From Christensenellaceae bacterium (lineage in GTDB: Bacteria; Bacillota; Clostridia; Christensenellales; Christensenellaceae), in NCBI GenBank assembly GCA_017523755.1, contig JAFWWA010000060.1, positions 1 to 50,233 of the forward strand: DNA of 50,233 bases, read 5' to 3'. Below the pieces are notes generated by a model, which saw nothing but the letters and a program-made list of their open reading frames with translations, had not been told where the DNA came from and made no database searches. Below are positions 49,948-50,233 of this stretch, piece after piece (position 1 is the first letter of the stretch; each line of letters opens with the position of its first letter). A program made the translations under genes and the position numbers.

Positions 49948-50121
49948 TTAATACCAGAACATGTGTCTGGGGCCGAAATGATGATGCCAGTGTCTGTGGC
50001 CGAAGGGGCTTGCAAGGGTACCTATGATCCTGAACGGAAGTACTATCAGCCACCATACGATGCCCAGTACTATCCTCATTACGGCCAGTCCAAGAAAAAT
50101 GCTCATGAGTGTGATCATCAT
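49948..50121 (-). CDS. Very small membrane protein with His-rich C-terminus
   Basis: 57 residues from ATG 50121 (GGAGG five bases upstream); a longer reading from 50202 has no SD. Hydrophobic residues 3-38 (one long or two short membrane helices) are followed by FGHRHWHHHFGPRH, a dense His cluster. Encoded 25 bp upstream of the Gly/His-rich protein, so the pair is co-expressed. Function unknown; a membrane metal-binding pair is an inference. Confidence 0.6.
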   Translation of the reverse strand: MMITLMSIFLGLAVMRIVLGIVWWLIVLPFRIIGTLASPFGHRHWHHHFGPRHMFWY

Positions 50122-50172
50122 ATTTTCCTCCTTCTGTTTCCAGCCGCATATCATCAGGAGACTTCCATATAT

Positions 50173-50216
50173 AAACAAAAGACTTCTACAATATGCGGTC
50201 ATATTGTAAAAGTCTT
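50173..50216 (-). terminator. Terminator-like hairpin at the window edge
   Basis: A 17-bp stem with one mismatch (50179-50195 with 50200-50216), loop CGGT, and a U-rich minus-strand flank (50173-50180). It probably ends a leftward gene lying beyond the window. Confidence 0.6.
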
Positions 50217-50233
50217 GCGATTTGATTCATTAC

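Overview
The window looks like a chromosome segment from a low-to-moderate-GC Clostridia-type Bacillota, probably a gut anaerobe. The evidence is strong AGGAGG ribosome-binding sites, consensus sigma-A promoters, a perfect HrcA/CIRCE operator, a RecD2 helicase, a CD3324-family regulator, a minimal SufBC-type (SMS) iron-sulfur system and a remnant of a CD1115-type VirD4 protein. I see no rRNA, tRNA, CRISPR array or intact mobile element. I cannot assign a family or species.

Layout. 1-5990: a VirD4 remnant, a two-lobed alpha/beta-hydrolase, and a three-gene operon (CD3324 regulator, GNAT-beta-lactamase-fold fusion, second serine hydrolase) behind a structured leader with a nine-codon leader ORF. 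6000-13300: an HrcA-controlled hsp20, then a long leftward operon of recD2, an AAA ATPase, a Toprim-like protein, a YgjP-type metallopeptidase, DUF896 and an AI-2E-type transporter. 13300-20760: a heterodimeric ABC exporter, a DUF937 protein with a membrane partner, and an aminotransferase with an Lrp regulator. 20830-24360: a GH51 arabinofuranosidase and a convergent ABC-F ATPase. The ABC-F gene sits behind a leader that reads as a ribosome-sensing transcription attenuator with a three-codon leader peptide. 24377-27626: a cobalamin riboswitch and btuFCD-type operon. 27627-33904: an ABC exporter and a deoC, SMP-30 lactonase, FGGY kinase, Zn-alcohol dehydrogenase operon. 33909-35381: two adjacent dead genes (GNAT and FMN-dependent alpha-hydroxy-acid dehydrogenase). 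35521-37192 and 45640-46374: two lipoproteins built from repeated cystatin-like domains with QxVAGTNH-type loops. 37322-42000: ybaK, a short LRR protein, and a zur-znuACB zinc operon carrying an extra OB-like lipoprotein. 42025-45436: ketopantoate reductase family, PrsW, SmsB and SmsC. 46465-50121: an XRE/zinc-ribbon regulator, a YwaF-like membrane protein, flotillin, and two very small His-rich membrane proteins.

Most interesting. (1) The two tandem cystatin-like lipoproteins contain six domains in total and look like surface-exposed candidate cysteine-protease inhibitors. (2) The ABC-F leader has three mutually exclusive pairings and a Met-Arg-Asn leader peptide. (3) The AAA ATPase plus Toprim pair resembles RloA/RloB, AbiL or PARIS-type defence pairs and is embedded with recD2. 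(4) The nine-codon leader ORF and overlapping hairpins precede the CD3324 operon. (5) The zur promoter carries a TGGGAA-N3-TTCCCA palindrome over its transcription start.

All family calls are from reading sequence motifs. No database search was run.
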